Shown piece after piece: positions 1 through 6,811 of a stretch of 16,372 nt of DNA. This DNA is from Collinsella sp. Lineage in GTDB: Bacteria; Actinomycetota; Coriobacteriia; Coriobacteriales; Coriobacteriaceae. The stretch's first letter is position 1. Each line of letters starts with the position of its first letter. The position numbers and the translations under genes were made by a program. The notes under the pieces are model-generated. The model searched no databases, was not told the origin of the DNA, and was given only the letters and a program-made list of their open reading frames with translations. Where the stretch lies: positions 92,696 to 109,067 of the forward strand of contig DXMG01000001.1 of NCBI GenBank assembly GCA_019414325.1, read 5' to 3'.

Positions 1-847
1 CGATCATCACGATGACACCTTCGATCAGATCGGTCACCTGCTGCACAATCTCATCGGTCATCTGCTTGGCGCCGCTGGTCACCGACGTGACAAGACCCGA
101 GGCGCCGTCGGCAAGCTGCTCAAGCACATTCTTGGACTCTGTGGACTCGGTCTTTTTCTTGCTTGCTTTGGAGCTGTCGCTATCTGCCGCATCCGCAGCC
201 TTTTGCTGAGCTTGCTCAATACTTACGCGATACGTTTCATCGACCTTCTGCGACACCCATACGCTTGCGGGCACAAGCGCCATGCCGATCACGGCAACCA
301 CCAACACGCGCGTCGCCACGCGGCGCAGAACGGCGCTCGTGCTCCAGCGCCCGTGTATGCCGAGCGACACCGCAAAGAGCACCAACGCAAACGGGATTAA
401 GATGCCCAAGCCAACCGACCACAAAATCGTGAGCAAGTATTTCTCTAGGTATAGCACGGCAAGCACGATACCAAGGTTGCCTGAAAGCTGCGCAAGCTGC
501 TCGGCAACCGGCGTTCCCGTATCACCCGGCAGCGCGGTAATGCCCGCAGACAGCGCCACGCACGAGGCTGTGAGCGCCAGTACGTTACCTTTCTTTTGGT
601 CGATAACCTCGATGGTGGAGTCCCAAGTCTTGGTATCGGCGAAATGCGGACGAGCCACAAAGCCCGACAGCAAGGCCAGTACCACGAGCGCAACGATAAA
701 GCCAAACTGCAGCTTTTTGTTTGCGCACACGACATCGGACAGGCTGGGCTGCAGCTCGGTTACCGTCGTGTGCTCGGTTATCTGAACCGTACGCGCATGG
801 GCCATCTCGTGCGCGTCTCTTTTTTGAATCAATCCGTTGTCCGGCAT
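1..847 (-). CDS. Multi-pass membrane protein of unknown function (C-terminus beyond window)
   Basis: I do not recognise the family. The reading frame is open from the ATG at 847 to the left edge (282 codons), so the protein is partial. The start is well supported: AGGAGG lies at 855-860, seven bases upstream, and an in-frame TGA lies just before it. The first 45 or so residues are polar and probably cytoplasmic. Hydrophobic stretches follow at about residues 47-65, 88-106, 124-160 (long enough for two passes) and 178-198. A charged Gln/Ala/Lys-rich segment (about 203-240) could form a coiled coil or linker, and an amphipathic to hydrophobic stretch resumes at about 245-282. It resembles uncharacterised integral membrane proteins of Gram-positive bacteria. 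No enzymatic motif is visible. It is separated from the PTS genes by a repeat and a terminator, so a role in sugar uptake is not indicated. Confidence 0.8.
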   Translation of the reverse strand, partial: MPDNGLIQKRDAHEMAHARTVQITEHTTVTELQPSLSDVVCANKKLQFGFIVALVVLALLSGFVARPHFADTKTWDSTIEVIDQKKGNVLALTASCVALSAGITALPGDTGTPVAEQLAQLSGNLGIVLAVLYLEKYLLTILWSVGLGILIPFALVLFAVSLGIHGRWSTSAVLRRVATRVLVVAVIGMALVPASVWVSQKVDETYRVSIEQAQQKAADAADSDSSKASKKKTESTESKNVLEQLADGASGLVTSVTSGAKQMTDEIVQQVTDLIEGVIVMI

Positions 848-885
848 TTGGATACCTCCTCAGTCCGGCGTGTATTGCGGATGGA

Positions 886-891
886 AGTATA
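886..891 (-). promoter_or_regulatory. Possible -10 box for the membrane protein gene
   Basis: TATACT on the minus strand lies about 40 bases upstream of the ATG at 847, a suitable distance. No good -35 box is visible 16-18 bases further up, so this is a weak prediction. Confidence 0.3.
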
Positions 892-949
892 CCCACCCAT
901 CGAAAAACCGAACGGCAGGAGGCGCAACAGGCCGCCGCATGACCCGCCC

Positions 950-1109
950 GCCATGAAATGGGCCCATCTACTACGTTTAACCGCCCATCCCCGACCATGC
1001 CACAAAGCGAAAAAACAAAACCGCAGGTAGAAGTCCTGCGATTTTTCATAAAACTCGGGTGTGTTCGAGGGTATCGGGTTAAACGTAGTAGATGAGCCAG
1101 TTTCGTGGC
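950..1109. repeat. Large hairpin (MITE-like) repeat element, copy A
   Basis: The ends at 950-982 and 1077-1109 form an inverted repeat of 33 bases with about 29 matches. The inner 18 bases (965-982 and 1077-1094, containing ACTACGTTTAACC) are perfect. Inside is a second small hairpin around 1018-1044, where CGCAGG pairs with CCTGCG. A related element lies at 14017-14170. Read on the minus strand, copy A shares with it CTACCTGCGGTTTT, TGGCATG followed by TCGG, and CGTAGTA in the terminal arm, in the same order. No ORF of its own is visible, so it looks like a non-autonomous intergenic repeat. It lies upstream of the membrane protein gene. Confidence 0.75.
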
Positions 1110-1118
1110 AAGCGCTGC

Positions 1119-1157
1119 CAACTGATCCTCCGGGGACGGGAAAGCGGGGCATTTTGG
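1119..1157 (-). repeat. Short satellite repeat next to hairpin element, copy A
   Basis: On the minus strand this reads CAAAATG, then CCCCG, then a CCGTCCCC core, then GGATCAGTTG. A matching block is at 14203-14242, also beside a copy of the large hairpin. The order differs: here the block precedes the hairpin on the shared strand, while at 14203 it follows it. This suggests a composite or tandemly arranged repeat family. Confidence 0.55.
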
Positions 1158-1202
1158 TCCGTCGGCCCCTATTTCGCCGCAACCTAGATAGGTGGGATAC
1201 AG

Positions 1203-1231
1203 AAAAAACCCTGCCGCGGGTAGCAGCAGGG
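1203..1231 (-). terminator. Rho-independent terminator after the EIIA gene
   Basis: On the minus strand, CCCTGC pairs with GCAGGG (1226-1231 with 1209-1214) and is followed by six T residues (1203-1208). It lies about 30 bases beyond the EIIA stop codon and ends that transcript before the hairpin repeat. Confidence 0.85.
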
Positions 1232-1263
1232 CCTTTGGAAGGGGACGAAGTTGTGCGGGCTCG

Positions 1264-1602
1264 TTAGGCGAGCTTGGCCTCGAGCTCGGCGATGCGCTTG
1301 TAGGCATCGATGGTAAAGCGGGTCTGCTTCTCCAGGATCATAGTGGTCATGAGAGTGTCCTGAGCGTGAGCCATGATGAAGGTCATCTCCATCTCGCCGC
1401 CGCCGGCCTCCTGCGAAAGCAGCTTGGTCTGCGTGTCGTGGGCGCCGATAAGTGCATCGCTGGCATCCTTGTGCAGCTGTTCGGCCTTCTCAAAATCGCC
1501 CTCGCGAGCAGCATCGAGTGCTGCAAGCAGATCGGTCTGGGCGTCACCTGCGTATGCGACGATCTCGAATCCAACCATCGAGATTTCTTCTTTGGTTGCC
1601 AT
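1264..1602 (-). CDS. PTS lactose/cellobiose-family EIIA component
   Basis: A 112-residue cytoplasmic phosphocarrier, the usual length for the LacF/CelC (ChbA) family. It receives phosphate from HPr and passes it to an EIIB domain. The sequence runs through the family pattern: GFEIVAYAGDAQ near residues 11-22, then an all-helical body, then IMAHAQDTLMTT at 76-87. In that motif His79 is the expected phosphorylated residue and Asp82 the metal-binding residue of the trimer. The ATG at 1602 has AAAGGAA at 1609-1615. The gene follows LacI-1 on the same strand after a 214-base gap that holds its own candidate promoter. It is the only EIIA of this family in the window, so it probably serves both EIICB permeases or works with an EIIA elsewhere. 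Lactose versus cellobiose specificity cannot be read from EIIA alone. Confidence 0.95.
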   Translation of the reverse strand: MATKEEISMVGFEIVAYAGDAQTDLLAALDAAREGDFEKAEQLHKDASDALIGAHDTQTKLLSQEAGGGEMEMTFIMAHAQDTLMTTMILEKQTRFTIDAYKRIAELEAKLA

Positions 1603-1676
1603 ATTGCGTTCCTTTCACATATGAACCAATGGAGAGCATCGCGTCCGGGCATACGCGCTGCGTTCTGTATGGCAGA

Positions 1677-1688
1677 AACATTAACATT
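1677..1688 (-). promoter_or_regulatory. Possible degenerate LacI-type half operator upstream of EIIA
   Basis: The minus strand reads AATGTTAATGTT, one base different from AATGTTAACGTT, the left part of the predicted operator at 2978-2995. A GCCAT follows, but with three extra bases. This could be a decayed site for LacI-1. The evidence is weak. Confidence 0.25.
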
Positions 1689-1710
1689 CAAACAAAAAAG
1701 AACAGCGCAA

Positions 1711-1738
1711 AACGTAATTTCGAGCTATGAACGGTCAA
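1711..1738 (-). promoter_or_regulatory. Candidate promoter for the EIIA gene
   Basis: On the minus strand, TTGACC (1733-1738) and TACGTT (1711-1716) are separated by 16 bases, about 110 bases before the EIIA start. The -35 box overlaps the nearer of two direct repeats (see 1727-1756), as at a promoter whose activator touches the -35 region. Confidence 0.4.
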
Positions 1739-1756
1739 TTTTCGCCCGTGAACGGT
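1727..1756 (-). promoter_or_regulatory. Two direct repeats spaced 21 bases, upstream of EIIA
   Basis: ACCGTTCAT (1727-1735) and ACCGTTCAC (1748-1756) on the minus strand start 21 bases apart, two helical turns. A similar pair, CGTTTACC and CGTTCACC, also 21 bases apart, precedes EIICB-1 at 2913-2941. A shared regulator binding as phased monomers is possible; its identity is unknown. Confidence 0.35.
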
Positions 1757-1816
1757 TTTTAAACCAATACGAACAATATCGAACACAGTTAGCGGCAACC
1801 CAAACAGGACCGCACC

Positions 1817-2821
1817 CTAACGCAAATCGCGCACCGTATCGCCCTCTACGAGCATACCGGGGATCAGCATGTGCTCCACGCCAGACGCACCCCCCTCGGC
1901 GCCGGCAATCTTGTCGACAGCCCACATGCCGACGCGCTTGTTGTCAAAGCGCACCGTGGTCAGGTGACGGTCGGGCACGATATCGCCCAGGCTGTCATCA
2001 ACACCCACTACGCTCACATCCTGGGGCACGCGCCTTCCGCGCGACTCGAGCCCGCGAATGCAGCCGTAGGCCATGGCGTCGTTGGAGGCATAGATGGCAG
2101 TACAGGTCGGATCGTCCGCCAGAGCCTGGCCTGCGGCATACCCACTCTGAGCCGTCCAATCGCCACGAACGAGTCGCGGCGGCTCAATGCCATGCGCACA
2201 CAATGTCTCACGCCAACCTTCCTCGCGCTGCATGCCCGAAAGCGAGCGCTCGGGACACGAGATAAAGTGCACGGTCTTGTGCCCCTGCTCCAGCAAATAC
2301 TCGACCACCTGGCGCGAGCAATCGAACTGATCGTTATCGACCGTTGAACAGAGCGGGTGCTCCAACATCGTAACGAGCACTGTCTGCATGCCGGGCAGTG
2401 GCTCGAAGGTGCCAAAGTCCGCCGGCATGCGATTCATGATCACAACCATACCATCCACCGGCAGCGCGCTCATGCGTGACGATGCACTCTCCAGGGTATA
2501 GGGATGTCCATCTACTTTAGTAAGGGTGATGGCATAGCCGTGCTTGTCGGCGGCGGCGGCAAAGCCCTCCATGCGGTCGAGATTGCCGGTACCGGTAATG
2601 TTGAACATGGCGACGCCGACGGTCTTGAACTTGCCGCGACGCAGCGAACGGCCGGCAAAGTTTGGGCGATAGCCAAGCTCGCGCATGGCGGCGCGCACGC
2701 GCTCCTTGGTCTCGGGGCGCACGCTGGGCGAATCGTGCACGGTGCGCGAGACTGTCTGCTCCGAGACGCCCGCGAGACGCGCCACGTCCTTAACGGAAAC
2801 CGATTTTTTAACAGCGACCAT
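1817..2821 (-). CDS. LacI-family transcriptional repressor (module 1)
   Basis: A 334-residue DNA-binding repressor of usual LacI-family length. The N-terminal helix-turn-helix spans about residues 8-30 (DVARLAGVSEQTVSRT), with a recognition helix beginning EQTVSRT. The hinge helix is near 52-63 (PNFAGRSLRRG). A periplasmic-binding-protein-like sensor domain follows, with LPVDGM, EHPLCSTV, WTAQSGYAAG, ASNDAMA and DVSVVGVDD motifs. It is divergent from EIICB-1 across 355 bases that contain two predicted operators, so it probably represses EIICB-1/GH1-1 and releases on binding a sugar or sugar phosphate. EIIA lies downstream on the same strand. The ATG at 2821 has only a weak ribosome site (AGAAAG). 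It is a clear paralogue of the regulator at 6812-7822. The inducer cannot be told from sequence. Confidence 0.93.
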   Translation of the reverse strand: MVAVKKSVSVKDVARLAGVSEQTVSRTVHDSPSVRPETKERVRAAMRELGYRPNFAGRSLRRGKFKTVGVAMFNITGTGNLDRMEGFAAAADKHGYAITLTKVDGHPYTLESASSRMSALPVDGMVVIMNRMPADFGTFEPLPGMQTVLVTMLEHPLCSTVDNDQFDCSRQVVEYLLEQGHKTVHFISCPERSLSGMQREEGWRETLCAHGIEPPRLVRGDWTAQSGYAAGQALADDPTCTAIYASNDAMAYGCIRGLESRGRRVPQDVSVVGVDDSLGDIVPDRHLTTVRFDNKRVGMWAVDKIAGAEGGASGVEHMLIPGMLVEGDTVRDLR

Positions 2822-2977
2822 AGGTCATCTTTCTATGTCAACGATGCCATTAGTGACATCCTACGCAGTCAAATGAAACGTCTTCAAGTATATCCAACGC
2901 CTCCCCACCATACGTTTACCACCCAAAACCTACCGTTCACCGACATTTTTGCTTCCCCGAACGGCTTTTGTCGCCCA

Positions 2978-2995
2978 AATGTTAACGTTGCCATT
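2978..2995. promoter_or_regulatory. Predicted LacI-type operator, distal site for module 1
   Basis: AATGTTAACGTTGCCATT is an 18-base imperfect palindrome with the central CG typical of LacI-family sites. Seven of nine base pairs are symmetric. Its right half ACGTTGCCATT recurs exactly, on the other strand, in the site at 3095-3118. Position and symmetry suggest binding by LacI-1. Confidence 0.6.
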
Positions 2996-3094
2996 GTGCA
3001 AACACAGAGCCACCGGGCGGCTCAAACGTTTACGCGCAAGGAATCGACGGTTCGCAGGCACAGGAACCATCGGTTCGCGTCTTTTTTTGTGTCG

Positions 3095-3118
3095 CAAAAT
3101 GGCAACGTCAACATTTTG
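3095..3118. promoter_or_regulatory. Predicted LacI-type operator, proximal site for module 1
   Basis: A 24-base imperfect palindrome centred on CG at 3106-3107. The outer arms CAAAATG and CATTTTG are perfect, and nine of twelve pairs are symmetric. It lies about 60 bases before the EIICB-1 start, where it could block RNA polymerase. With the site 120 bases upstream, a DNA loop is possible. Confidence 0.6.
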
Positions 3119-3176
3119 GCAAGCAAACGTCAAAAGCTACCATCGTTGCTAACCCACCGACTCTTAGGAGCTTTGC

Positions 3177-4946
3177 ATGGAGCAACTCATCGCCACTATC
3201 GAAAAGGGCCAGCCCTTTTTCAACGCGATCGCCCGCAACAAGTACCTCAAGGCGATCCGCGACGGCTTTATCTCCGTCATCCCCATCATCATCTTCTCGT
3301 CCATCTTCTGCCTGGTAGCCTCGGTCCCCAACATCTGGGGTTTCTACTGGCCCGATGACATCAACAACGCCCTGTGGAAGTGCTACAACTACTCCATGGG
3401 CATCCTGGCTATCGCCTGTGCCGCCACCACGGCCAAGCACTTCGCCGACGCCCAGAACCGCGACCTGCCCAAGAACAACCAGATCAACTTTATCTCGTGC
3501 ATGTGCGCGGCCATCATCGGCTTCTTGCTCCTTTCGAGCGACACGATCGCCACGGACGCCGCCAGCGGCTTCAACACCACCTACCTTGGTTCCAAGGGCC
3601 TGCTGACCGCCTTTATCGCTGCGTTTGTGACCGGCATCATCTACAAGTTCTTCATTAAGCGCAACATCACCGTCAAGATGCCCGAGCAGGTTCCGCCCAA
3701 CATCTCGCAGACCTTTAAGGACATCATCCCCTTCTCCGTCTGCATCACCGTCTTTTGGGTCTTTGACATCGTCTTCCGCGCTGCCTTTGGCTTCTGCTTT
3801 GCCCAGGGCGTCATCCAGGTGTTCCAGCCCCTGTTCACCGCTGCCGACGGCTACATCGGTCTCGCTGTGATCTACGGTGCCATGAGCCTCTTCTGGTTTG
3901 TCGGCGTCCACGGTCCCTCGATCGTCGAGCCTGCCATCGCCGCCGCCCTCGTTGCCAACATGACCGACAACCTGGCCGCATTCCAGGCCGGCGAGCACGC
4001 TTCCGCTGTCCTGACCCAGGGTGCCCAGTACTTCGTCGTCTGCATGGGCGGCACCGGCGCCACGCTCGTCCTGGTCTTTATGTTCTGCTTCCTGGCCAAG
4101 TCCCAGGAGATGCGCGCCGTCGGTAAGGCCGCTATCGTCCCGGTCTGCTTCGCTGTCAACGAGCCGCTGCTGTTCGCCGCACCCATCGTGCTCAACCCCG
4201 TCTTCTTTGTCCCGTTTGTCTTTGCCCCGATCGCCAACATCTGGATCCTCAAGGTCTTTATCGACTTCTTGGGCATGAACGGCTTTATGTACACCCTGCC
4301 CTGGACCGTCCCCGGCCCCATCGGCACCATCATGGGCCTGGGCTTCCAGCCGCTCGCCTTTGTGATGCTCGCCATCATCCTAGTCATCGACTTTGCCCTG
4401 TACTACCCGTTCTTCCGTGCCTATGACGCCCAGAAGTGCGCCGAGGAGGCCGAGATCTCCCAGGAGGAGCTCGCCGCCAAGAACGCCGAGAAGGCCGCCA
4501 AGCTCAACGACGCCTTCCAGGGCAAGGCCGATGCCAAGAGCGTTGCCGCCGGCGCCGCTGCCGAGGTCGTAAAGACCGACGCCGCCCCCGCTGCTGCCGC
4601 CACCGAGGCTACGGCCGCCAGCGACCTCAACGGCAAGCGTGTACTCGTGCTCTGCCAGGGCGGCGGCACCTCGGGCCTGCTCGCCAACGCGCTGGCCAAG
4701 GCCGCCAAGGAGCGCGGCATCGATCTTGAGACCGCTGCCGATGCCTATGGCAACCACGTGGACATGCTCCCCGACTTTGACCTGGTCGTCCTGGCCCCGC
4801 AGGCTGCCAGTTACCTGGCCGACCTGCAGAAGGACTGCGAGCGCGTGGGCAACAAGTGCGTCGCCTGCCGCGGTAAGCAGTACATCGAGCTCTCCCAGAA
4901 CGGCGACAAGTCTCTCGCCTTCGTAAGCGAGCAGCTGTCGAAGTAA
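3177..4946 (+). CDS. PTS lactose/cellobiose-family EIICB permease (module 1)
   Basis: A 589-residue inner-membrane transporter fused to its phosphotransfer domain, as in LacE. Residues about 25-415 are the EIIC domain with around ten hydrophobic segments. It carries VHGPSIVEP (His245) and NEPLLFAAP (Glu329), the conserved sugar-site motifs. A charged then Ala-rich linker spans about 420-485. The EIIB domain (about 487-589) has Cys493 in VLVLCQGGGTSG, which takes phosphate from EIIA and gives it to the incoming sugar. TAGGAG at 3165-3170 supports the start. GH1-1 follows after 70 bases, and the product of this gene is probably its substrate source. It has no fused EIIA domain, so the EIIA at 1264-1602 is the natural partner. 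The family is sure; the substrate (lactose favoured, cellobiose or other beta-glucosides possible) is inferred from neighbours. Confidence 0.94.
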   Translation: MEQLIATIEKGQPFFNAIARNKYLKAIRDGFISVIPIIIFSSIFCLVASVPNIWGFYWPDDINNALWKCYNYSMGILAIACAATTAKHFADAQNRDLPKNNQINFISCMCAAIIGFLLLSSDTIATDAASGFNTTYLGSKGLLTAFIAAFVTGIIYKFFIKRNITVKMPEQVPPNISQTFKDIIPFSVCITVFWVFDIVFRAAFGFCFAQGVIQVFQPLFTAADGYIGLAVIYGAMSLFWFVGVHGPSIVEPAIAAALVANMTDNLAAFQAGEHASAVLTQGAQYFVVCMGGTGATLVLVFMFCFLAKSQEMRAVGKAAIVPVCFAVNEPLLFAAPIVLNPVFFVPFVFAPIANIWILKVFIDFLGMNGFMYTLPWTVPGPIGTIMGLGFQPLAFVMLAIILVIDFALYYPFFRAYDAQKCAEEAEISQEELAAKNAEKAAKLNDAFQGKADAKSVAAGAAAEVVKTDAAPAAAATEATAASDLNGKRVLVLCQGGGTSGLLANALAKAAKERGIDLETAADAYGNHVDMLPDFDLVVLAPQAASYLADLQKDCERVGNKCVACRGKQYIELSQNGDKSLAFVSEQLSK

Positions 4947-4956
4947 GTAACGCTTA

Positions 4957-4988
4957 GGGCCAGCCGACCATCCAAGGCCGGCTGGCCC
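4957..4988 (+). terminator. Intercistronic stem-loop between EIICB-1 and GH1-1
   Basis: GGGCCAGCCG (4957-4966) pairs perfectly with CGGCTGGCCC (4979-4988) around a 12-base loop, just past the EIICB-1 stop. Only a short, broken T stretch follows (TTCGATTT), so it may be a leaky terminator or an mRNA-processing or stabilising hairpin rather than a full stop. A hairpin sits at the same place in module 2 (9891-9917). Confidence 0.6.
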
Positions 4989-5016
4989 TTCGATTTAGAC
5001 GATTGGATATTTCATC

Positions 5017-6456
5017 ATGTCCGTTAACCCTGCTAGCGTCACCAACCCGCCCGCGCAGTTTCCCGAGGACTTTATCTTTGGCGGCGCCACTGCTGCCTAC
5101 CAGGTAGAGGGCGAGACCCGCACTCACGGTAAGGGCAAGGTTGCCTGGGACGACTTTCTGGAAGCCCAAGGCCGTTTCTCCCCCGATCCCGCTTCGGACT
5201 TCTACAACCAGTACCCTGTCGACTTGGAGCTGTGCGAGGAGTTCGGTATCAACGGCATTCGCCTCTCCATTGCCTGGAGCCGCATCTTCCCCAACGGCAC
5301 CGGCGAAATCAACCCCGAGGGTGTGCAGTTCTATCACGACCTCTTCGCCGAGTGCCATAAGCACCACGTTGAGCCGTTTGTCACGCTGCATCACTTCGAT
5401 ACGCCGCTGTCCCTCTTTGAGAAGGGCGACTTCCTCAACCGCGAGACCATCGACGCCTTTGTGGACTTTGCCACCTTCTGCTTTAAGGAGTACGCCGACC
5501 AGGTGACCTATTGGTTCACCTTTAACGAGATCTGGGCGGACGCCTCCAACACCTACATCGAGGGCACTTTCCCCGGTGGCGTCAAGGCACATCTTGCCGA
5601 AGCCTTCCAGTGCGAGCACAACATGATGCTCGCCCACGCCAAGGCCGTGCTGGCCTTCCACAACGGCGGCTTTAAGGGCAAGATCGGGGTCATTCAGTCG
5701 CTGGAGTTTAAGTATCCGCTCAACGAGAACGACCCCGCCGACATCAAAGCCGCTAATAACGAGCACGTGTTGCAGAACCAGTTCTTGCTCGACGCCACTT
5801 TCCGCGGCGACTACGCGCCTGACACCTTGGAGTGCGCCAACCGCCTGGCTGCCGTCTCGGGCGGCACCATCGAGATTCTGGACGAGGACCTCGAGATTAT
5901 GCGCGAGGCCGCGCTCTACAACGACTACCTGGGCGTTAACAACTATCAGTGCCGTTTTTTGAAGGCTTACGATGGCGAGAACGACCTGCACCACAACGGT
6001 ACGGGCGAGAAGGGCACCGGCCGCTGGCGCGTTAAGGGTATTGGCGAGCATGTAAACAAGCCTGGCATCCCCACCACCGACTGGGACTGGATCATCTATC
6101 CCGAGGGCCTGTTCGATCTGCTCGTCTACATTAAGCAGCGCTACCCCAACTATAAGCAGATCTTCATTACAGAAAACGGCATGGGCTACAAGGATCCCTA
6201 CAAAGACGGCTTTGTGGACGACCAGCCGCGCATCGACTACATCGAGCAGCACCTGCGTTGGCTGCTCAAGGCCATGGAGGTGGGCGTCAACGTGGGCGGC
6301 TACTTCCTGTGGAGCCTGCAGGACCAGTTCTCCTGGACCAACGGATACAACAAGCGCTATGGCTTCTTCTACGTTGACTTTGAAACCCAGAAGCGCACGC
6401 CCAAGGCAAGCGCCTACTGGTATAAGCACGTGGCGCAGACCCGTCGTCTGGACTAG
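5017..6456 (+). CDS. GH1 6-phospho-beta-galactosidase-like enzyme (module 1)
   Basis: A 479-residue cytoplasmic glycoside hydrolase family 1 enzyme that would hydrolyse the 6-phosphorylated disaccharide delivered by EIICB-1. The sequence follows Lactococcus/Staphylococcus LacG closely through FIFGGATAAYQVEG, IAWSRIFPNG and HVEPFVTLHHFDTP. The acid/base is Glu171 (TFNEI) and the nucleophile Glu386 (ITENG). The C-terminal FSWTNGYNKRYG supplies Ser439, Lys446 and Tyr448, which in LacG bind the 6-phosphate. It also has Trp440, the residue at the galactose side in LacG. This favours a 6-phospho-beta-galactosidase over a 6-phospho-beta-glucosidase, but specificity remains inferred. The ATG at 5017 has only a weak ribosome site, so translation may depend on the upstream gene. 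A strong terminator follows at 6509. Confidence 0.92.
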   Translation: MSVNPASVTNPPAQFPEDFIFGGATAAYQVEGETRTHGKGKVAWDDFLEAQGRFSPDPASDFYNQYPVDLELCEEFGINGIRLSIAWSRIFPNGTGEINPEGVQFYHDLFAECHKHHVEPFVTLHHFDTPLSLFEKGDFLNRETIDAFVDFATFCFKEYADQVTYWFTFNEIWADASNTYIEGTFPGGVKAHLAEAFQCEHNMMLAHAKAVLAFHNGGFKGKIGVIQSLEFKYPLNENDPADIKAANNEHVLQNQFLLDATFRGDYAPDTLECANRLAAVSGGTIEILDEDLEIMREAALYNDYLGVNNYQCRFLKAYDGENDLHHNGTGEKGTGRWRVKGIGEHVNKPGIPTTDWDWIIYPEGLFDLLVYIKQRYPNYKQIFITENGMGYKDPYKDGFVDDQPRIDYIEQHLRWLLKAMEVGVNVGGYFLWSLQDQFSWTNGYNKRYGFFYVDFETQKRTPKASAYWYKHVAQTRRLD

Positions 6457-6508
6457 CGGCTTGCGACCAGCGGAATTGCCCCGCCCACACAACCTGTCCC
6501 CATTTCTC

Positions 6509-6554
6509 AGCCGGGGGCGGCACGTCACACAGCGCGCCGCCCCCGGCTTTTTTT
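6509..6554 (+). terminator. Strong rho-independent terminator after GH1-1
   Basis: A perfect 13-base stem (6509-6521 with 6536-6548, AGCCGGGGGCGGC and its complement) is followed by seven T. It ends the EIICB-1/GH1-1 operon before the hairpin array. Confidence 0.92.
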
Positions 6555-6575
6555 GGGCGGACCGTACCGCACGTT

Positions 6576-6794
6576 TGTCTCAATCTGTAACATCTAGCCA
6601 AGTTTTTGGTCCCTAGCTGTTACAAATCGAGACAGACAGAACGCCCGAGCAGAAATATCTCAATCTGTAACATCTAGCTGGTTATTTCACCCTTAACTGT
6701 TACAGATCGAGACATATGGAATAGGCGGGGCCGAATTGTCTAAATCTGTAACACTAAAACCGATTTTGGACGTCTGATTGTTACAGATTGAGAT
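6576..6794. repeat. Array 1: three palindromic units with ~81-base period
   Basis: Units are at 6576-6634, 6656-6715 and 6737-6794, starting 80 and 81 bases apart. Each is an inverted repeat with arms of about 20-22 bases. The left arm resembles TGTCTCAATCTGTAACATCT and the right arm CTGTTACAGATCGAGACA, around a 14-16 base loop with a T-rich centre. Spacers of about 21 bases separate the units. The same element occurs four times at 11466-11766. The array lies between the GH1-1 terminator and the LacI-2 stop codon, in a convergent gap, so it would lie in the 3' region of the LacI-2 transcript. No ORF is visible. Confidence 0.9.
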
Positions 6795-6811
6795 GAACGA
6801 GCCGAGCACGT

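Larger units (their letters stand above)
2822..3176. other. Control region between LacI-1 and EIICB-1
   Basis: This 355-base stretch has no credible gene. It holds two predicted LacI-type operators (2978-2995 and 3095-3118, centres 120 bases apart). It also holds phased direct repeats CGTTTACC/CGTTCACC at 2913 and 2934, CGTTTACG/CGGTTCGC at 3027 and 3048, and a third CGGTTCGC at 3071. A short GAACC-ATC-GGTTC hairpin at 3064-3076 precedes a run of seven T at 3082-3088. I see no convincing -35/-10 pair. EIICB-1 has TAGGAG at 3165-3170. Confidence 0.6.

Noticed and set aside
282..785. 167-codon plus-strand frame at the left end
   Set aside because: It is antisense to the open membrane protein frame, which has a perfect ribosome site and membrane segments; the plus frame has neither.
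3046..3088. Antiterminator/terminator switch before EIICB-1
   Set aside because: Alternative GGTTC/GAACC pairings and a T7 run exist, but the stems are only five bases and the T run is not adjacent; no BglG-type antiterminator gene is in the window.
3108..3998. Minus-strand frame opposite EIICB-1, and a similar one opposite EIICB-2 (8008-8940)
   Set aside because: Gly/Asp/Val-rich antisense shadows of membrane-protein genes, without ribosome sites.
4954..6528. 524-codon minus-strand frame opposite GH1-1, and a similar 730-codon frame opposite GH1-2 (9343-11535)
   Set aside because: They are shadows produced by GC-rich codon usage of the real GH1 genes; their translations are low-complexity Val/Gly/Leu-rich and match no family.
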